Made by a program: the position numbers and the translations under genes
Assembly (NCBI RefSeq): GCF_003858635.1
Contig: NZ_RQJO01000010.1
Coordinates: 124,001-188,000 of the forward strand
DNA: 64,000 bases
Reading direction: 5' to 3'
Source of the DNA: Larkinella rosea
Lineage (GTDB): Bacteria; Bacteroidota; Bacteroidia; Cytophagales; Spirosomataceae
Shown here: positions 24,941-32,413 of the stretch, one piece after another
How the letters are laid out: every line of letters begins with the position of its first letter
How positions within the stretch are numbered: the first letter of the stretch is position 1
Notes under the pieces: generated by a model
Database searches by the model: none
Told to the model about the DNA's origin: nothing
Seen by the model: only the letters and a program-made list of their open reading frames with translations

Positions 24941-25108
24941 ATGGGAAACTTACTTTACACAGTCGCAGTTATTTTAATTATTATCTGGGCATTAGGTTTT
25001 TTTGGTGTATTGGGGACAGGTTTAGCCGGTAATAATCTGATTCATATCCTGTTAGTCATTGCAATCGTTGCCATCCTGCTCCGCTTAATACGCGGAAGAG
25101 GTGTCTGA
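24941..25108 (+). CDS. lmo0937-family small membrane protein
   Basis: 55 residues. It starts MGNLLYTVAVILIIIWALG, has a glycine-rich turn (GVLGTGLAGN) and a second hydrophobic helix ending LLRLIRGRGV. Two membrane helices and this opening are characteristic of the lmo0937 family, small membrane proteins frequently found with stress genes in Bacteroidota. A good sigma-54-like site and the AAAGGAG stretch lie upstream. Confidence 0.85.
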   Translation: MGNLLYTVAVILIIIWALGFFGVLGTGLAGNNLIHILLVIAIVAILLRLIRGRGV

Positions 25109-25247
25109 TATTCGCACATCATTTAAAAACGCCGTTGACTCAATAGTCAAGCGACCGTCGACATATTCGCTACGAACCTAGTCTTAGCGACACGTTTAGG
25201 TTTAGGTGGTTTCATTTTAGGTTAAGTACAAGTTACGGTGGGTACGG

Positions 25248-25285
25248 AATCCCTGCACCAAATTTGAGTGCAGGGATTTTTTGTT
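25248..25285 (+). terminator. Rho-independent terminator
   Basis: AATCCCTGCAC (25248-25258) pairs with GTGCAGGGATT (25268-25278), 9-nt loop, then TTTTTT. Confidence 0.88.
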
Positions 25286-25381
25286 GCAAAGATCGGGGCG
25301 TTTCGAAACTGAATTTTCAACAAAAAACCGCTCTGGTCCATAAACTTTTCTCTTCCGGTGCGTAACTCCATCAATACTTGA

Positions 25382-25398
25382 TTCTACAGTTTGTGGAT
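25382..25398. promoter_or_regulatory. TTCTACA-N3-TGTGGAT palindrome (candidate enhancer)
   Basis: Two opposed heptamers of the TTCYACA type with a 3-bp spacer, 113-129 bp upstream of the sigma-54-like site at 25511. Confidence 0.45.
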
Positions 25399-25510
25399 TT
25401 TTTTCCTCATCCGCCCATAGGACCGCCTATGTGTAAACCGGTCCTTCAAAAAATAAATTGCATTGTAAATCAATTACTTACCCCTAAGTTTCAATGTCAC
25501 TTACGGACTG

Positions 25511-25526
25511 TGGTACGAATTTTTCT
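25511..25526 (+). promoter_or_regulatory. Sigma-54-like promoter for the YtxH operon
   Basis: TGGTACGAATTTTTCT: GG/-12 C spacing is correct and the -12 element TTTCT resembles TTTCA of the lmo0937 site. It ends 59 bp before the ATG. Confidence 0.5.
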
Positions 25527-25585
25527 AGTAACAGCTGTATCCGCCGTAAGCGGGCGTTTGTTTCACTTAAACCGTTCTAAAGGTT

Positions 25586-25873
25586 ATGAAATCGAATTTC
25601 AGTGGTCTACTGGTTGCCATTTTGACAGGCGCTGCCCTGGGTCTTTTGTTAGCACCTCGCAGTGGGAAAGATACCCGTAAGAAAATTTCGAACGATTCAG
25701 ACAAATTTCTGAAAGATTTGCAGGACACGATTGCCGACGGATTCAACAGCATCCGGAATCAATATGATGATGCCAAAAGCAATCTATCTTCCAAATACAA
25801 CGACGCCGTTGATACAGTAGCTTCGCGTACGAAAGGCACTGTAGAGCGCATGGAACGCAATTCTAAACATTAA
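25586..25873 (+). CDS. YtxH domain-containing protein
   Basis: 95 residues. An N-terminal small-residue-rich hydrophobic helix (LLVAILTGAALGLLLAPRSGKDTRKKI) is the YtxH/GvpP signature, followed by an amphipathic helical, charged tail. Such proteins are membrane-anchored stress proteins of unknown mechanism. A second YtxH gene follows after 51 bp, so the two form an operon behind the sigma-54-like site. Confidence 0.88.
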   Translation: MKSNFSGLLVAILTGAALGLLLAPRSGKDTRKKISNDSDKFLKDLQDTIADGFNSIRNQYDDAKSNLSSKYNDAVDTVASRTKGTVERMERNSKH

Positions 25874-25924
25874 TTCAGTAAATTTGCTACCTTCATAAGT
25901 TGCAAACTTAAAAAAGGAAACACC

Positions 25925-26254
25925 ATGAAAAGTTCAAGAGATTTTCTGTTAGGATTCATCACAGGCGTGGTTGCGGGTATTTTGACAGCACCGAAAAGTG
26001 GTCAGGAAAGCCGCCAATGGATCCAGGATGAAGCCGATAAACGCACCAAAGATTTACAGGATCAATGGAGCAAAGGCGTTGAACAGGTAAAATCGCAAGT
26101 CGAGCAGGTAAAATCGCAGGTCAATCAGTGGACCGGCAAACTGCAGAACGAAGGCGAAGAAAAAAAGCAGCAGTTTAATGATACCGTCGAAACTGCTGCG
26201 GATAAAGCGCATGATGGTGTGGATGCAGCTAAGAAGTCAATCAAAGTGGACTAA
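25925..26254 (+). CDS. YtxH domain-containing protein (second copy)
   Basis: 109 residues with the same design: FLLGFITGVVAGILTAPKSG helix, then a long coiled-coil-like tail containing an internal duplication EQVKSQVEQVKSQV (about residues 57-70). It is paralogous to the preceding gene. The purine-rich AAAAAAGGAAAC stretch lies just before the ATG, and a terminator follows. Confidence 0.88.
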   Translation: MKSSRDFLLGFITGVVAGILTAPKSGQESRQWIQDEADKRTKDLQDQWSKGVEQVKSQVEQVKSQVNQWTGKLQNEGEEKKQQFNDTVETAADKAHDGVDAAKKSIKVD

Positions 26255-26325
26255 ACCCCCATTCGATGCTATTTGCCAGGGCTTAAAGGCCACTTATTTG
26301 ATTTACTCAACGATATGATAAGTAG

Positions 26326-26359
26326 CGAAACGCCTTAAAAATGGGCGTTTCGTTTTTTT
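26326..26359 (+). terminator. Terminator of the YtxH operon
   Basis: CGAAACGCC (26326-26334) pairs with GGCGTTTCG (26344-26352), 9-nt loop, followed by T7. Confidence 0.9.
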
Positions 26360-26569
26360 ATTACTTATTTTATTTGCACTTTGCTACCGTTGAACCAACT
26401 AATTTTAATTCGTTCAGATTTGGTTAATTGAGAAAAAAACGGCATTTTTATGATCATTGAACCTAATTGACCATTGAATTGAATTGAGACCAGCATTAAT
26501 CAAAAAATAACTAGGTATTTTTCTTTGATTTTTTGACGAAATTTTAATGCTGAAGCTGTAAACAACTAT

Positions 26570-26728
26570 TATATTTGCATACAATTCTTGGAAACAACTA
26601 AGTAACGATATTGACCTGACCACCGGTCGGGTCATTGTTAAAGACAGCCTAAGCCTGAACGGGCGGCTGTTTTTAAATGGTGTGGATATAGTCGGAAAGC
26701 TATTCGGGCAGTCTCGAATAGCTTTTTT
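26570..26728 (+). ncRNA. Candidate small RNA, unit 1
   Basis: A TATATTTG -7 box (26570-26577) is followed by a 10-bp hairpin (26612-26621/26625-26634, loop ACC), a T-tailed hairpin ACAGCC/GGCTGT (26644-26670), the box AATGGTGTGGATA and a strong terminator AAAGCTATTCG/CGAATAGCTTT with a T-run (26696-26728). No sensible ORF is present. It may be a small RNA of about 90-145 nt, or two stacked attenuators. Confidence 0.45.
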
Positions 26729-26795
26729 GTTGTACCTCCTTCGTGATTTCACCTGATTTTAACCTCTCTTTAACTCCGGTTTAATCTACCCCTTT

Positions 26796-26941
26796 TACTT
26801 TTGAACGATCAAATTTCCGCTGTAAGTCAGCTAGTTTCTTACAAAAGGGAGGTTGAACATCAGAGCTGATGAAAATTAGCTTTGAATGGTGTGGATAGGA
26901 TGAAAAAAGCTACCTGAAGATAAATTTCGGGTAGCTTTTTT
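26796..26941 (+). ncRNA. Candidate small RNA, unit 2
   Basis: A TACTTTTG -7 box (26796-26803), a small hairpin AGCTGAT-GAAA-ATTAGCT (26864-26881), the same AATGGTGTGGATA box (26885-26897), and terminator AAAAAAGCTACC/GGTAGCTTTTTT (26903-26941). Its order of elements mirrors unit 1. It ends 71 bp before the response regulator gene and could also be its leader. Confidence 0.45.
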
Positions 26942-27012
26942 GTTTACTTGCGTTATATATGGTATCTCGAAACGGGTCTGATAAATCCGGATAAGCCTAT
27001 TCCTGATCAGTT

Positions 27013-27690
27013 ATGAAAATTCTAGTGGTAGAAGACGAACCGAAACTTGCTTCGTTCGTAAAAAAAGGGTTAGAAGAACAATCGTTTGAAGTCGATGTTG
27101 CCTTTGATGGCCAGATCGGACGGAATTTGGCCCTAAGCAACAGCTATGATGTCATCGTGCTCGATGTGAATGTCCCGAAAATGAATGGCTACGACCTGGC
27201 CAAATCGCTGCGCTCGGAAAACATCAAAACGCCCATTCTGATGTTGACGGCCATGGGTTCGCTCGACAACAAAGTGGCAGGTTTTGAGGCCGGGGCCGAC
27301 GATTATCTGGTAAAACCGTTCGAGTTTCGGGAATTGCTGGCCCGGCTGCGGGCGTTGAGCAAGCGAACGATTGATACCAGTTTGCAGGCTAATTTGCTGA
27401 AAGTGGCGGATCTGGAGCTGGATCTGAACGAAAAAATTGCCCGTCGGGGTGGTAAGCGAATCGAGCTGACCGCCAAGGAATTTGCCTTGCTGGAATACCT
27501 GATGCGAAACCGGAGCCGGGTTGTCTCCCGAATCGATATTGCTGAAAAAGTGTGGGACATTCATTTTGACACCGGCACCAACGTCATTGACGTGTACGTA
27601 AATTTTCTGAGAAAGAAAGTAGATAAAAATTTCCCGGTTAAACTGATCCATACCGTGATCGGAATGGGTTATATGCTAAAAGAGGAATAA
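27013..27690 (+). CDS. OmpR/PhoB-family response regulator
   Basis: 225 residues. Receiver domain (1-120) with acidic pair EDE, phospho-acceptor Asp51, Thr in LMLTAMG and Lys in YLVKPFEF; C-terminal winged-helix (about 128-224) with ELTAKEFALLEYLMRN and GTNVIDVYVNFLRKK. CusR/ArlR-like. The cognate kinase follows 90 bp downstream. Confidence 0.93.
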   Translation: MKILVVEDEPKLASFVKKGLEEQSFEVDVAFDGQIGRNLALSNSYDVIVLDVNVPKMNGYDLAKSLRSENIKTPILMLTAMGSLDNKVAGFEAGADDYLVKPFEFRELLARLRALSKRTIDTSLQANLLKVADLELDLNEKIARRGGKRIELTAKEFALLEYLMRNRSRVVSRIDIAEKVWDIHFDTGTNVIDVYVNFLRKKVDKNFPVKLIHTVIGMGYMLKEE

Positions 27691-27780
27691 GGAAGCGAAG
27701 AAGAAAGGAAAGAAATTATCGTTTCAGGCACATCTCCGGTCTTTCTACCCGATTTCCTTCCTGCTCACTCTGCCACTATT

Positions 27781-29196
27781 ATGAATATCAGAGCCCGGCT
27801 AACTGTACTTTTTGCGCTGCTGGTTGGTTCAATCATCCTGCTGTTTTCGCTCACGATCTATTATTTATTCGATCAATACCGTGAACGGGAGTTCTATGAT
27901 CGTCTCCGTCAGAATGCGTTAGCCACCGCTCAACTCCTCGAAAATGTTGCTGTCAGCGGTATTACGGATAAAATGCTGCAACAGATTGAGTTGAATTACA
28001 TGTCGTTGTATAAAGGACACGTAACCATTTACCTGCCCAATAACCAGATTCTGCACTCGACCGACTCGAAACGGGAGATGGTTTCTCCCCATTTTTTGGA
28101 ACAGGTCCGCAACGGGAAGGAGATTTTCCAACGCAATGGTATGGTCGAAACACTGGGAATCCGGTTTCCCGATCGTCATAAACGAATGCTTGTAATCGTA
28201 GCCACAGCCATCGACCGCTACGGTTTTACCAAGATTGAATGGTTACGCGATATTCTGGTGGTTAGCTGGCTCGTCAGTATGGGAATTGTGTTGCTGGCGG
28301 GGTGGTTTTTTGCCGGTGATGCGCTCAAACCGGTGTCTGATATTATTGATCAGGTAAAAGATATTTCGGCTACGAACATCTACGCCCGGCTGCGCGTCGG
28401 ACGGCAGAAAGATGAACTCGCCAAACTGGCAGACACCTTCAACGAAATGCTCGAACGACTGGAGCAGGCCTTTATCCTCCAGAAAAGCTTCGTTTCACAC
28501 GCTTCTCACGAGCTCCTGACACCGCTGACCATCATGGTAGGGCAGGTCGATGTAACGCTGATGCAGCCGCGCAATGAATTCGAGTATAAACAGGCGCTGG
28601 AAAGTGTGCTGGAAGAAGGCAAGAAAATGAACAACCTCGTCAACGGTTTGCTCGAACTGGCGCGGGTCAATGCAGATGCGGCAACCTTGTCCTTTCAACC
28701 GGTCCGGATCGACGAATTGCTCTGGCAGGGACGCAGTCGTTTATTGCAAAAAAATGAGGAATACCGGATCGATATTGAATATGAAAAACTACCCGGAAAT
28801 GAGGAAGAACTGATTGTCATGGGGGAAGAATCGCTGCTCCAAATGGCATTTCAGAATCTGATTGAAAACGGCTGTAAATACTCCGAAGATCATCACATTA
28901 CGGTGGCCCTCAACGCCCGCGAAGACAACATTCTCCTGACCTTTACCGATCACGGGTACGGCATCCCGCCCGAAGATCTCCCCCACCTGTTTGAGCCCTT
29001 TTTCCGCTCCGAAACCACGTCCGGCATCATTGGGCACGGCATCGGACTAGCACTGACCCACCGCATCGTGACGCTTCATAAAGGCCAGATTCACGTAGAA
29101 TCCGAGATTGGAAAAGGCACTTCGGTGGAGGTAACGGTTCCTGTCCGAAAGATTGTTAAAGCCGAAAAACCGGTCGCATTCGAGCTGGATGAATAG
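27781..29196 (+). CDS. HAMP-domain sensor histidine kinase
   Basis: 471 residues. TM1 about 8-30, an extracytoplasmic sensor loop of about 125 residues, TM2 about 156-178, HAMP (about 180-232), HisKA with His243, and HATPase_c with NLIENGCKYS, DHGYGIP and GHGIGLAL. The H-box reads SHELLTPL rather than the usual SHELRTPL. It pairs with the upstream OmpR-type regulator. The sensed signal is unknown; the next gene downstream is a proton-translocating subunit and could be a target. Confidence 0.92.
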   Translation: MNIRARLTVLFALLVGSIILLFSLTIYYLFDQYREREFYDRLRQNALATAQLLENVAVSGITDKMLQQIELNYMSLYKGHVTIYLPNNQILHSTDSKREMVSPHFLEQVRNGKEIFQRNGMVETLGIRFPDRHKRMLVIVATAIDRYGFTKIEWLRDILVVSWLVSMGIVLLAGWFFAGDALKPVSDIIDQVKDISATNIYARLRVGRQKDELAKLADTFNEMLERLEQAFILQKSFVSHASHELLTPLTIMVGQVDVTLMQPRNEFEYKQALESVLEEGKKMNNLVNGLLELARVNADAATLSFQPVRIDELLWQGRSRLLQKNEEYRIDIEYEKLPGNEEELIVMGEESLLQMAFQNLIENGCKYSEDHHITVALNAREDNILLTFTDHGYGIPPEDLPHLFEPFFRSETTSGIIGHGIGLALTHRIVTLHKGQIHVESEIGKGTSVEVTVPVRKIVKAEKPVAFELDE

Positions 29197-29292
29197 GAAA
29201 TACAACCGATTTAACTTGTTTTTAACTTGCCCTTAATTCACTTTTAACAGTTTTCAGACAACTTTGACTTCTGAGTTACAATTCATTTGTAC

Positions 29293-30972
29293 ATGGAGTC
29301 TGTTGTTTTATTAGTTGTCGCTGCCGGTAGCCTTGGAGTATTCCTATTCCGGGGACAGACAAAATTTTACCACAGTCTCTTTCTTCACATTCTCTTAATT
29401 GTAACCGCTTCCTCCTGGGCTTTTCGGTCGTTGTCGTCGGGTGGCCTGATGCAATTCAATCTGCTCGAAAAAATTGGTTTATCCTTACCCGTCAACATCG
29501 ATAGTTTATCGGCTTTCTTTCTGGCAGTAATCAGTTTGACCATGTTAACGGGGGTTTTGTATGCCAAAGGCTATCTGAAATTATACCGTCAAACACGCTC
29601 GGACCTGCAACTATCCTTTCACCACCTGGCGCTGCTCTGGTTACATATTTCCATGATTCTCGCCAGCACGGCACGGGGTGGAATTGCGTTTCTGACAGCT
29701 TGGGAATTGATGGCTATTTCGTCATTTGGACTGGTGATATTCGAGGTAGAACGTAAAGAAATCTTCCGCACAGGGCTCCAATATTTCCTTCAGATTCAGG
29801 CCGGTTTCGCCTTCATTTTGGGTGCCTTTCTGGTCAGCCACTCAAGTCACCACGCATTTGGTTTCGATAGTCTCGGCACTTATTTCGCCAACCACGAAGT
29901 GTTCCCGGTTTTTCTTCTCCTGCTGATCGGTTTTGGCAGTTTCGCCGGTTTTGTTCCTTTCCACAGCTGGCTTCCTCCAACGCAGCTGGCAGCTCCGTCA
30001 CACGTTTCGGGCATCATGTCCGGCATTCTGATTCAGATGGGAATTTATGGGATCCTGCGGGTACTCACCTCCATTCATACCGAATTATTCTCGATTGGGC
30101 TGGTCATACTCGCCATTTCACTGCTGTCGGCACTGGTCGGTATTCGACTGGCGTTTGTTCAACACGATGGCAAAACACTGCTGGCTTACAGCAGCATTGC
30201 TAACGTCGGAATTATTGGCATTGGCATTGGTGCGGGTTTGCTCGGAATGGCTTTTCAATCACCGGTTTTGGCGGCATTGGGTTTCACCGGCGGTATCCTG
30301 CACATTGTCAATCATTCGCTGTCCAAATCGTTGCTGTTTTACAGTTTTGGTTCCATTTATAGGGCTACGCACACCCGCAATATGGAGCAACTGAGCGGTT
30401 TAATCAAAACCATGCCAAAAACGTCGGTAGCTTTTTTACTCGGTTCGCTGGCAATCTGTGGCCTGCCACCTTTCAATGGTTTTGTCTCGGAATTCCTGAT
30501 TTATTCGGGACTTTTAAATGGGCTCCGGCAGGAAACCGCATCGCTCAATCTGGTTATCTGGGGCGTAATCACTGGCCTCACTGTCGTTGCCGGACTGACG
30601 TTATTCGGTTTTATGAAAGTCTTTGAAAATGTTTTTTCGGGCCTGCCCCAGTCCGAAAGCACCGTCAATGCGAAAGAGGTGACCGACGACATGATCATGC
30701 CCAAAGTTATGGCAGGTCTGGGAATTCTGGCGATTGGGTTATTGCCCACCTTTTTTATAAAGTTATCCGGAAAAGTAACGGCGCTGTTTGTCAACGATCT
30801 CAGCCCCCTGAACGAGGTTGCTCCTACCCTGTTATATTCAGAAATGGCAGGAACTGTTCTGGTTGGTCTGGCCCTGCTGGTGTGGTGGAATCGATCCCAA
30901 AAACCGCTCCGAATAGATTATCACCAACCCAATTCGTTCAGTAAACCCAAAAGTGAACACTGGTATAGTTAG
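29293..30972 (+). CDS. Proton-conducting transporter subunit, HyfB/NuoL-like, isolated
   Basis: 559 residues with about 14 transmembrane helices. It carries the antiporter-family core: WELMAISSFGLVIFEVER, the conserved GFVPFHSWLP and HVSGIMSGILIQMGIYG helices with buried Lys/His, and HIVNHSLSKSLLFYSFGSIY. Closest in style to HyfB/HycC of group-4 hydrogenase or Mrp-like complexes. ATG 29293 is preferred over an upstream TTG. The partner subunits that normally follow (HycD, HyfE, HyfF, HyfG) are absent: a terminator and opposite-strand genes follow. It is shorter than typical HyfB (~670), lacking the C-terminal end, so it may be truncated or a specialised orphan. Confidence 0.82.
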   Translation: MESVVLLVVAAGSLGVFLFRGQTKFYHSLFLHILLIVTASSWAFRSLSSGGLMQFNLLEKIGLSLPVNIDSLSAFFLAVISLTMLTGVLYAKGYLKLYRQTRSDLQLSFHHLALLWLHISMILASTARGGIAFLTAWELMAISSFGLVIFEVERKEIFRTGLQYFLQIQAGFAFILGAFLVSHSSHHAFGFDSLGTYFANHEVFPVFLLLLIGFGSFAGFVPFHSWLPPTQLAAPSHVSGIMSGILIQMGIYGILRVLTSIHTELFSIGLVILAISLLSALVGIRLAFVQHDGKTLLAYSSIANVGIIGIGIGAGLLGMAFQSPVLAALGFTGGILHIVNHSLSKSLLFYSFGSIYRATHTRNMEQLSGLIKTMPKTSVAFLLGSLAICGLPPFNGFVSEFLIYSGLLNGLRQETASLNLVIWGVITGLTVVAGLTLFGFMKVFENVFSGLPQSESTVNAKEVTDDMIMPKVMAGLGILAIGLLPTFFIKLSGKVTALFVNDLSPLNEVAPTLLYSEMAGTVLVGLALLVWWNRSQKPLRIDYHQPNSFSKPKSEHWYS

Positions 30973-31108
30973 GCCAGTTACCAGCCAAACGATTCACAAA
31001 TGGCCGTTTAAACTCATTGTCGGAATCCCCGGGCAATCCGTCGGAGTACGAAAGTAAAACCAATGGCAACCCGTTAATTATCTGTAATTTATTTAGGTTA
31101 TTGGAAGC

Positions 31109-31142
31109 TCCGGCCGGTCACTTGACCGGTCGGACTTTTTTT
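31109..31142 (+). terminator. Terminator of the HyfB-like gene
   Basis: TCCGGCCGGTCA (31109-31120) pairs with TGACCGGTCGGA (31123-31134) with one mismatch, followed by a T-run that reaches the convergent MazG-like gene. Confidence 0.85.
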
Positions 31143-31144
31143 AC

Positions 31145-31609
31145 CTATCCCAACATTCCGGCCAGATTCGCCGGGGAGTAATTGATGTTTTTCAGCGTCT
31201 TCTGATCTGCCGACCGGTACACCAGGTATTTACCCTCCGACTCCACATAGTGGCATTCAACCCCTTTGTTCTGGTAATGCTGCACTGTTGCTTCGGCTTC
31301 CGCCACCGTCAGGCAGGCCTTACTGAGGTTCGACCGCTGCACTTCGTCGAACAGCGACTTGAATTTTTCACCCAAGCCGAATTCCAGAATAGCTCCGGCC
31401 AAAACGTACTGCAAATCGCAGAGCGCATCCGCCACTTCCACCAGGTCTTTTTGTACAATGGCAACCTCCAGTTCCTTTAATTCCTCGGCCAGTAAAGCCA
31501 CCCGAAGCTGGCAACGGATTTCGGACGGAATCTGGGGTTGTTCTAAAACCGGGTGGTGAAAAGTCCGGTGAAATTCAGCAACGGCGTTTAATGAATCGGG
31601 TGTCTGCAC
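31145..31609 (-). CDS. MazG-like/PRA-PH nucleotide pyrophosphohydrolase
   Basis: 154 residues. The all-alpha NTP-PPase metal site is visible as LLAEELKELEVAI (EExxE) followed by EVADALCDLQYVL (ExxDAxxD). It should hydrolyse a nucleoside triphosphate to monophosphate and pyrophosphate, possibly a house-cleaning enzyme; the substrate is unknown. The C-terminal 50 residues are a poorly conserved tail with a YLVYRSAD segment. Confidence 0.82.
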   Translation of the reverse strand: MQTPDSLNAVAEFHRTFHHPVLEQPQIPSEIRCQLRVALLAEELKELEVAIVQKDLVEVADALCDLQYVLAGAILEFGLGEKFKSLFDEVQRSNLSKACLTVAEAEATVQHYQNKGVECHYVESEGKYLVYRSADQKTLKNINYSPANLAGMLG

Positions 31610-31631
31610 TAGGATTACAGTGATTAATGAT

Positions 31632-31786
31632 GATGACTATGATTGCAGTGATGACTATGATTACGGTGATGATTAGGTTGATTTGTTGTAATTAAAATAT
31701 TGATTATGAGACCAATGAAACATGTTCTAGCTATCATCTTCCTCTTTTAATCATTTTCATCATCTAAATTCACCGTAATCATAGTC
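31632..31786. repeat. Simple-sequence repeat with long-range inverted repeat
   Basis: Two 18-bp direct repeats (31632-31649 and 31650-31667, differing at two bases) of GATGACTATGATT-type sequence. A 17-bp arm within them (31653-31669) is perfectly complementary to 31770-31786, 100 bp away, at the end of the marC-like gene; the right arm overlaps its stop codon by one base. Confidence 0.7.
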
Positions 31787-32352
31787 TAGAAATTATTCTT
31801 GATCAACTTAATTGAAATCGCCAGCAGAATAATGCCGAACACTTTCCGCAAGATGTTCATTCCGCCCGGCCCTAAGCGGTTTTCAATCCAGGCCGAAGAC
31901 TTCAAAACGATGTAAATCAATATCAGATTAATCAGAATTCCGACCAGAATATTGGCGGTTGCGTACTCCGCTTTCAGCGAGAGAATGGTTGTCATCGTTC
32001 CGGCACCGGCAATGAGCGGAAAGGCAATCGGCACAATATGGGCGGCATCGACGCCGTGGTCATCGGCCTTAAAGATATTTCGCCCCAGAATCATTTCCAA
32101 TCCCAGCAAAAAGATAATCAGCGCACCGGCCACCGCAAACGACGACACATCGACGCCGAAAAGCTTCAGAATGGATTCACCCACGAACAGAAACGCAACC
32201 ATCAGCAGTGCCGACGCCAGGGTTGCTTTTTCGGACTCGATCTTCCCGGTTTTCTTACGAATATCGATAATGACCGGCAACGAACCGATTACATCGATCA
32301 CCGAGAACAGAATGAGTGTAACAGAAATGATCTCCTTGAAATTTAACATCAT
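31786..32352 (-). CDS. MarC family integral membrane protein
   Basis: 188 residues with six transmembrane helices. The pattern LFSVIDVIGSLPVIIDI, then GLEMILGRN and the central HIVPIAFPLIAGAGTMTTILSL motif are characteristic of the MarC/UPF0056 family, whose transport role is unproven. The start could be either of two adjacent Met codons (32352 or 32349). Confidence 0.9.
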   Translation of the reverse strand: MMLNFKEIISVTLILFSVIDVIGSLPVIIDIRKKTGKIESEKATLASALLMVAFLFVGESILKLFGVDVSSFAVAGALIIFLLGLEMILGRNIFKADDHGVDAAHIVPIAFPLIAGAGTMTTILSLKAEYATANILVGILINLILIYIVLKSSAWIENRLGPGGMNILRKVFGIILLAISIKLIKNNF

Positions 32353-32360
32353 ATCTATAG

Positions 32361-32413
32361 ACTGAAGTCCGTGTTTTAATTTGTTTTACTTCCGACACAA
32401 AGAAACACAGACT
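32361..32413. repeat. REP-like inverted repeat
   Basis: AGTCCGTGTTT (32366-32376) is complementary to AAACACAGACT (32403-32413) with one mismatch. The sequence ACTgaAGTCCGTG and AAACACaGACTAA recur in the element at 42579-42699, suggesting a dispersed family. Confidence 0.45.

Larger units (their letters stand above)
25109..25585. other. Intergenic region between lmo0937 and ytxH genes
   Basis: No gene is seen. A terminator lies at 25248-25285, 140 bp after the lmo0937 stop, preceded by TTTAGG repeats near 25197-25222. Further on are an enhancer-like palindrome (25382-25398) and a sigma-54-like site (25511-25526). The long stretch before the terminator could be a 3' UTR or a small RNA. Confidence 0.5.
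26255..27012. other. 758-bp gene-free region with multiple promoters and hairpins
   Basis: No convincing protein gene. It holds the YtxH terminator, two TAnnTTTG boxes (26570-26577, 26796-26803), four further hairpins, and two copies of AATGGTGTGGATA (26676-26688 and 26885-26897), each followed by a T-tailed hairpin. Confidence 0.6.

Noticed and set aside
26414-26752. 112-codon minus-strand frame in the hairpin-rich region
   Set aside because: Basic, low-complexity composition, no family resemblance, and it crosses several terminators on the other strand.
31612-31785. Short-period repeats as a possible CRISPR array
   Set aside because: The units are only 18 bp without spacers and there are no cas genes.
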